A DNA stretch of 64,000 nt, taken from contig JAODTK010004932.1 of the NCBI GenBank assembly GCA_026419785.1, forward strand, positions 124,001-188,000, read 5' to 3'. The translations under genes and the position numbers were made by a program. The notes under the pieces were generated by a model. It was not told the origin of the DNA. It saw nothing but the letters and a program-made list of their open reading frames with translations, and did not search any database. Origin of the DNA: Sclerodactyla briareus (taxonomy: Eukaryota > Echinodermata > Holothuroidea > Dendrochirotida > Sclerodactylidae). Positions 58,160 to 64,000 of the stretch are shown here, piece by piece. The number at the start of each line of letters is the position of its first letter. Position 1 is the first letter of the stretch.

Positions 58160-58328
58160 CCCGTTGATGCCCCATTAGCAGACTTGGTAACCAAGGTTCA
58201 GTATTATTTTGATCTGAACCCAACTGAAGGTCAAATTTTCTTGGAGGATACTGCTATGGCAAAACAGGCGAGTGATCTTGCTAACATCACAACCCCCTCA
58301 AGTGAGGAAATAAAGGAAATGTTGTAAT
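58160..58328 (+). pseudogene. Unrecognised coding-like fragment
   Basis: One frame is open from about 58172 to two stops at 58325: PLADLVTKVQYYFDLNPTEG followed by QIFLEDTAMAKQASDLANIT and SSEEIKEML. It lacks an ATG, and its composition is protein-like rather than low-complexity. It looks like the C-terminal end of a gene or element protein; the family is unknown. Confidence 0.3.
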
Positions 58329-58849
58329 AGAAGCGAAAACCATAGAAACCAAAATCAACAAAGAAAGTGCTGAATGCTCAGCTTGTCACTTAAGTCGTAC
58401 AGACACTCAAGTTCTTAGCATCGTTATAATTCCAACAATGGCCGCACATATCAGGGCCCTGATACCTTTCAACCTCCTACTCATAGGAAACCACTGATTG
58501 TTTAAGATGTTGTAATCCAGGTCACATGCATATTTTTGTAGGTTGAATATGCCACAGTTTGCGCAGCAGAATGCACGCTTCCCTCCTCCCAATTGTCTGT
58601 AAATGTAAATGTCGCTTGGTGTATATCCCAGAAGGATCACATGGGGCGTACCATCCAACAATACCGAGAAAAATTAGGTAAACTGGTACTTGCAGAGAAT
58701 ATGCAGATTTTGAAAATAAATATAAAGCGGAAAACCAGGAAGTTCCCGAAAGAATCTATCGATCACATACAGACTCAGCTTCCATCGATCGTAATCCTGT
58801 AAGTCTGTAATAGTACTTGATAAATTGGCAGATATCACTGATAGTAAGT

Positions 58850-59070
58850 GTGGAGTATTAATGTATGTTGACCGCTCCCCAGATCAGCATAGGCAGACGC
58901 CATAAGGCGGAAGGCATGCATGAGGAGGTGCTCTCCAACAAGAAGTTGAGACAACAAATTCATCTCATACAGTAACTGAGGCAGTTTATGTTCCAATCCC
59001 ACCTGCTCTTAGTACACTGAATGAGTTCTATCTGGTCTACCCATCTCTGATAATCAGAGAAATCAAATTA
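58850..59070. repeat. ~220-bp duplicated segment, copy 2
   Basis: Counterpart of 56690-56940, about 88-90% alike. It runs directly into transposase copy 2 ('attactatggacactactactg' follows 'gagaaatcaa'). Confidence 0.85.
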
Positions 59071-60055
59071 CTATGGACACTACTACTGTTACATGTAATT
59101 CAGGGCACACTGTTGTGAAGTGGGGGTCCCAACCCTCCATTGGTAAGGCCATTCTGTTGAGCTGCAATACATTTGGTACAATTGCACATTTCTCCAACAT
59201 GCTAAGCCTGCAGTTTACATCCAAGAGGCTGTACTATGATATTCAGAGTACAGAACCTGGTTCCAGTTGTGAATCAACACTACGCAAGTCAGACAGATGG
59301 TATTCTAAGTTGGGGAATAACCTGACAATGACTGGTTGGTGGTAAGTAGGTGTGATCACCTGGCTACAATGCTAAGTACTGAAGGAGGGCACAAACCAAA
59401 TTGTACACTCTAAGCTTGTGCAGGTGAATCAAGCAAATAGTTCTGCGGCAATGGAGAAGGGTGGTTTTAAGGAATGCTTGGACGGTATTTTGCACATTGA
59501 TAGTGCGGGTACTGTTGCCACTGATAGACATGTTTGCATTAGAAGATGTTGCGGGAAGACTATTCGACATCAATCGCAATGGTACTCTCTGTGATATTGC
59601 ACTATATCAATATACTATTATTATTAATATCATTATTAATCAAGTTTGGTGTATGACACTAGGCCAAAAGTATCTGTAAAGAGACTCCCAGCATTGGCAG
59701 AGCAACAGAACTATGCTGAGCTTCGCCCTTGGATACCTGCAATAAAAAAAAACACTTGTGGTGGTCTGCACAGAACTGTAATGAGGTGTGCTTTGTGAGA
59801 TGTGGGCATCATGTTCACAGCTGGAACAGTTGTGACTCATTTCACAGATGCAGCCATGATGCTCTCTCACCTGAAGAGGAGGGCCAGAGTAATTGGCTCG
59901 CTGCAGGTTCAAAGGCGCATGAAGCTTTGCAGAGGGTGGCGCCAGACAAGCGATGCTGAAGGACCTGCAGCATTTGACAAAGACCTGTAAACAGGGGCCT
60001 GGAAGTCTTCCATAGTGTGTTGCAAAGTACTGCCCTAAGAAAATATCGCCAAAAC
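59068..60055 (+). pseudogene. DDE-type transposase-like pseudogene, copy 2
   Basis: 5'-truncated relative to copy 1. Blocks in order: VTCNSGHTVVKWGSQPSIGK (~59088), FSNMLSLQF and KRLYYDIQS (to ~59250), SPGYNAKY (59356-59379), then a longer intact stretch KLVQVNQANSSAAMEKGGF with KECLDGILHIDSAGTVATDR and HV (59414-59535). RLPALAEQQNYAELRPWIPA then IKN (59685-59750) and SHDALSPEEEGQ to KAHEALQRVAPDKR (59852-59955) follow. The two expected aspartate blocks (DSPG and TDRH regions) are recognisable, although the first Asp itself is lost in a shift. A 'DxWH' segment expected after TDRH is missing in both copies, replaced by ~100 bp of AT-rich sequence, so both descend from an already deleted ancestor. 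Confidence 0.7.
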
Positions 60056-60298
60056 TTACTAGCGTGGGTATTAACTAGCAATAACTCGGGAGGGCTAATC
60101 ACTGGGGTACCTGAATAAGCAGGCCCCGCATGCATTATCAATGGCAGCGCCATGCCATGTCCAGTGATTTGTGCAAAAAAAGGTTGCCTGACATATGGGC
60201 TGCCCAGGTACAGGATTGATGGAATCAGTTTACACGGCCACTTCCTCTATGTATCGGTCACCAACCTGTAGCATCTTGAATTTTATTTTGGTTTGCAG

Positions 60299-60652
60299 CC
60301 CACTGAGCCCAGCCAGTCTTCTAAAGTGGAGTTTTACCCTGGGTCTGGCGTGTTGATCAGTCACCTACAGAGGTCCAGCGTGTTGACTAACGCAGCCGGG
60401 AAGCCAGAGCCTGCAGTGAGGAAGCTGCTGGGACTGGTGTGTTGATCAGTCGCCTACAGAGGTTCAGCGTGTTGACTATAAACGCAGCCGGGAAGCCAGA
60501 GCGTGCAGTAAGGAAGCTGCTGGAAACCCTTCCCTCACTGGAGACACTTGCACGCAGCAATGCACTGGGTAAAAGCGAGGCTGCCAATGACCTCAACGAA
60601 GAAGCATTCAAAGAGAAGCCCTTTGATCCAAACGTCCTTACAGCAATCAAGA
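60299..60652 (+). pseudogene. BEN-like exon, copy 2, with internal 88-bp duplication
   Basis: Flanked by acceptor 'ttttggtttgcag' (AG at 60297-60298) and donor 'aga|gtaagt' (GT at 60653). The frame from 60299 reads PTEPSQSSKVEFYPGSGVLI and enters the domain. An 88-bp stretch (60349-60436) is then repeated at 60437-60530, putting the N-terminal helix in twice and shifting the frame. From 60439 the frame is open: LISRLQRFSVLT, AAGKPERAVRKLLETL, SLETLARSNALGKSEA, PFDPNVLTAIK. The pattern V.I..LQR......P..A.R.LL..LFs.E.LA.S...G.........LDP....AI matches BEN domains. Likely the DNA-binding part of the element or a captured exon. Confidence 0.55.
60349..60530 (+). repeat. 88-bp tandem duplication inside the BEN-like exon
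   Basis: 'gtgttgatcagtc-cctacag', 'cagccgggaagccagag' and 'gaagctgctgg' occur twice in a row. Copy 1 of the exon at 55.36 kb has only one, so the event followed the 5-kb duplication. Confidence 0.85.
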
Positions 60653-60855
60653 GTAAGTGCCATGAACATTGCTTAGAGGAGAATTGAACGCAATATTCTT
60701 GGCATCACATTTTGCATCGGCTGTGAGTGATTCTACTATGCCGAAACTCAGTGCTCTCCAAATATAATACTTTGAAATTCAGTAGCCCTTCGGGTGAGCC
60801 TGGAAGTCTCCCATAGTGTGTTGCGAAGTACTGCCCTAACCCTAATTTTGAGAAC

Positions 60856-60945
60856 CAAAGTTTGTTGTTGTCGTTTTCGGGTTTTCGTCGTTGTTGTTTG
60901 GGTTCGTCGTTACTGTTTGGGTTCGTCGTTGCTTTTTTTTTTTTT
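60856..60945 (+). repeat. Short GTCGTTGTTTGGG minisatellite
   Basis: Three to four ~22-bp units ('gggttcgtcgtt-ctgttt') ending in a T-run. It is a small relative of the larger array at 63330-63790. Confidence 0.7.
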
Positions 60946-63300
60946 AGCTCAATCGAGCGCGTTTCTTTCCGACCCTTCCCCCGACCCCTGTTTTGGGTCA
61001 AGTCAGAATTTGTCCAGAAAAAAATATGTTGTAGAGCTCGCCGAGCCTGATCGAATGGTGCAAAAATATTTTGATCGGACCTCGGGAAGCAGGTCAAATT
61101 AAATAATAAAGGTCGACCCAAGAACACCTATTTTAGAGGGGGACTAGGACCATACCTTAACTGCCGGTTCAGTTGTTTGCTGTAAAAAAAAAAAATCCCT
61201 AACTTTTGCTATGAGTATCGCAAACGAAGATGGGACTTGGGGCTAGGGTGGGGCTCGGGCCCCACCCCACCCCATCCACGTATAGCGCATTTTTGGGCCC
61301 CAGCCCCTTCCCTATTTTAGCCTCTCCGAGAAAGCCCTATGCCCGAATAACTATAACCCTAGCATCTTTCATTTTAGGGAGCAAGTATGGTCGGATAACC
61401 TAACTTTGATCTATGACCTCAAATTTTTTTATAAACTGGTGTTGGGGGGGGGGGGTGGGACCACTAACATATCCGAAGCTCAACTTTATAGCACTTCGGG
61501 CAAAACCGAGTTATGGGCGTATAAAGTACCAAAATGGCGAAACTTGCATAATTAAAAAAAAACTTAATATTGAGCGAAGTTCGCTAAATTTGGCAGGCTA
61601 TGAGATCAGACTGAGTTCTATTCACACTTAAAATTTCAGAGTGGGGGGTCACGTGATCAGGGTGAGAAAATGGCTGAAAAATTGCCGGATCGGAATGAGT
61701 GCGTTTTTAGCTCCAGTCAGACATATTGGACGTGGCGGTTCGCGTCACAGGTTTTCTTTGGTCATGTGATCTCGTAAAACCAAATGTCGACCGAGACAAA
61801 AACGCCCACTTTGGACTTGGGACCTAGTGTTAACTCGGGTTGCAGTTCGCATCTACATGCAATGGTCCACGGTTCTAGTTTTAGGGTCAGTTGATAGAGC
61901 ATTTAAAATGCGTCCGATGATGCAAACCAAAACGGCGCCGGATGCTTACTTCCCGCTAGAGGGCGCTAAAACATTTTACACATAGAGGCAGTTACATGGC
62001 TCGTACAATAGTCAATAGGCTCGAGACTTAGTGCGTAGATAGGTTACTATTTCTTCTACTAAATATACCCCGGTTTTGCCGCCATCTTGTTTTTATCGAG
62101 TGTGACGTCATCGAATACTCCATAACGCTTTCCGACAACAACACGACCCCGATAACGTAGTGACGTGCATTTTATATATGTTATGTGTAATGATAGTTCA
62201 AGGCCTCCACTGAACCTGAAAACCGTAGGATAAAGTAATCCAGCATGCGGGCTGTAAGAGTGATTCTTAGAAAAATACGTAAAAAATGAGTTAAAAATCG
62301 TACACGCACCTGAGTGTCCCATAACTACCTTTACAAAAAAGCGCAACATCAAGTTCTATAACATATGTCAGGTACAGTCTGTTTGACGCATTATGCATTT
62401 TCACGGCACATTGACGTCAACATAGTTTTGGCGCGAAAAATCAATGACGTTGGATTGACATCAAAATATGTGATAGATAGAACTTGGCACGGCAAATCGA
62501 TTGGCGCAACTTTCAGGAAGATCGGAGTCAAACGGTTTATTGAGATATACGCAAAAAACGGACGCCAAATTGGGTTGCGCCTCCGCGTTTATGCCAAAAG
62601 TGCGCCCCCCACGGCAATGGTAAAACCTGTAATATGAAGTACTCGCATAGGGCAATCGACAAAGGGTAAGACTTTGCGCCTACCTCTTTCCCAGTGCGAT
62701 GGACATGGGGGGGGCACTAAAATTGGCTAAATGGCGTGAATTACGCCCCCTCTAATATCTCAGCGTAGGAATGAGATATGAAGATGTGGTTTGCAGATAT
62801 GGAATCAGCATAATTTTATGAGTCTGATAGGCAATTTCATGAGGTCATCAAACCTGAGAAATATACGAGCGGACTCCCCATGGGGGATTGGCGGAGTTAT
62901 GGTCTTAGCCAAATGGACAAAATTGTGAAAAGTCCATTATTCGGGTTGTCGTTTGCACCAGAAATACGATGCCGTAATCGTGTTTCCAATATCTATTCGT
63001 TATTGAGTTATAAGGTCAAAATCGATTTTTGGCAATATGCTATGAACTTGGGGCTCAAGCTATCGATCGGGCGTCGCGAGTTCTATAAAGCTGTCGCACA
63101 ACTAGGGTTTGGCGTAGCACGAAAAAAAATGTGTTTTTGAGACTTTACCGGCTCCAATCGGCCTGAAAATAGTATTTTTGAACAGCTTCTATATGAGTAT
63201 ATTACCGACTTGATTGGGGGGCTAATGTCTAAGATGGATTTTGGGGTATTTTAACATGCTCTACGTGACTCCTGACCCCCGAGAACCCCCAGGTATGGCC
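60946..63300. other. Unassigned sequence
   Basis: No gene or repeat partner recognised. A G-run lies at about 61446-61457. Frames at 62059-62352 (minus), 62365-62637 and 62880-63140 (plus) are 86-97 codons with no motif. Confidence 0.4.
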
Positions 63301-63329
63301 ATTTTGACATGTTTGGGAAATTTGGATTT

Positions 63330-63895
63330 CATCGTTGCTGTTTCGGCGGTTTCGTCGTTGCTATTTGTGGGTTTCGTTGTTGCTGTTTTGGAGTTTCGTC
63401 GTTGCTATTTCATGGTTCGGTCGTGGGAGTTTCACCCCTAAACCCCAACGACCACAAAACCCGAAGGGCCCTCTATTTTAAAAAATACTCAAAAGTGCCC
63501 TCAATGTTTTTTGGTTTCATTATTTGGATTTTCAGTTTATCCTAAAACTATGACCATATGGTTCCCTACTTGCTGCTTTGGTCAGGACATCAGGTTCGGT
63601 TGTGGGCATTTTATTTTAATTCTAAAAGCTAGGACCAAATGGTTCCCTAGTTACTGTTTGGGGGTTTCGTCGTTGATGTTTTAAGGTTTCATCGTTGCTG
63701 TTTGGGGGTTTCGTCGTTGCTATTTGTGGGGTTTCGTTGTTGCTGTTTGTGGGGTTTCGTCGTTGCTGTTTAGGAGTTTTGACGTTGCTCTTTTATGACA
63801 TTTTCAGTTCATCCTAAAACTATGACCATATGGTTCCCTACTTGCTGTTTTGTTTAGGACCATCTGGTTCGGTTGTGGGTATTCTATTAATGACT
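63330..63895 (+). repeat. GTTTCGTCGTTGCTGTTTG minisatellite with higher-order repeat
   Basis: Units of about 22-26 bp (GTTTCGTCGTTGCTGTTTG with G-run variants) at 63331-63430 and 63655-63790. Between and after them a longer module repeats: 'cctaaaactatgaccatatg' and 'gttccctacttgctg' then 'ggttcggttgtgggcatt' occur at 63540-63610 and 63813-63890, with a partial copy at 63620-63650. Confidence 0.8.
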
Positions 63896-63935
63896 AAATA
63901 AATAAAAAATAAATAAAAAATAAATAAATAAATAG
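63891..63935 (+). repeat. (AAAT)n microsatellite
   Basis: About 45 bp of TAAATAAA/AAATAAAT repeats directly after the last minisatellite module. Confidence 0.85.
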
Positions 63936-64000
63936 GTCTTCCGCCAAAGGGGTCTGTATACATTCCTATTTCAAAATGGACTAGTCTACCTAACTAACAC

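Overview
The window looks like intergenic, repeat-rich DNA from a metazoan nuclear genome, most likely a marine invertebrate. This rests on BEN-like exons with splice signals, decayed non-LTR reverse transcriptase and DDE-transposase remnants, foldback, Helentron-like and MITE structures, and dispersed minisatellites. The species cannot be named from sequence alone. There is no sign of prokaryotic genes, operons, rRNA or CRISPR. No intact conventional protein-coding gene was found: the longest uninterrupted frame is about 155 codons and lies in low-complexity sequence. Repeat copies differ by very many one- to three-base indels, so part of the decay may be uncorrected long-read error rather than biology.

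Layout. 1-2040: nothing recognised. 2040-5130 and 7240-9040 are two diverged copies of one block, each a ~300-bp tandem array plus a non-tandem flank; the first carries a 157-bp inverted-repeat insertion that the second lacks. A palindromic AACGTTTT element lies between them at ~5486-5931. 9040-12110: nothing recognised. 12110-13060: pyrimidine-rich DNA and a TTGATTCTG minisatellite. 13830-14480: first locus of the TTCGGAATAACG minisatellite family and a flank that recurs at 35 kb. 16886-17190: element with a (TAA)n tail. 17191-29203: head-to-tail array of four ~2.6-3.6 kb composite units holding a reverse transcriptase scrap, a tRNA-like box, exon-like modules and the minisatellite. The first unit contains an 880-bp Helentron-like insertion. 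30415-32265: foldback element with tandem-repeat arms. 34240-35410: GGTCA repeats, minisatellite and the shared flank. 35700-36570: coding-like repeat fragments. 39150-47150: a second, shattered copy of the (TAA)n element and of the array unit, split by three insertions of 1.15, 3.35 and 1.29 kb. 47150-48580: GGTCA repeats, a ~200-bp tandem array and a MITE.

48600-60900 is different in character and more gene-like: it is the remains of a mobile-element gene neighbourhood. A decayed conserved domain (YYAVYW ... TYYWGKV ... WDWP) lies at ~52180-52430. It is followed by two copies, about 5 kb apart, of a decayed DDE-type transposase-like frame joined to a BEN-like exon with intact splice signals. 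An AP-endonuclease-like remnant on the minus strand lies between the two copies. 60900-64000 holds a GTCGTTGCTGTTT minisatellite and otherwise little.

The most informative aspect is the nested-insertion record. Because array units and block copies exist with and without each insertion, empty sites can be read directly and element boundaries assigned to a few bases.
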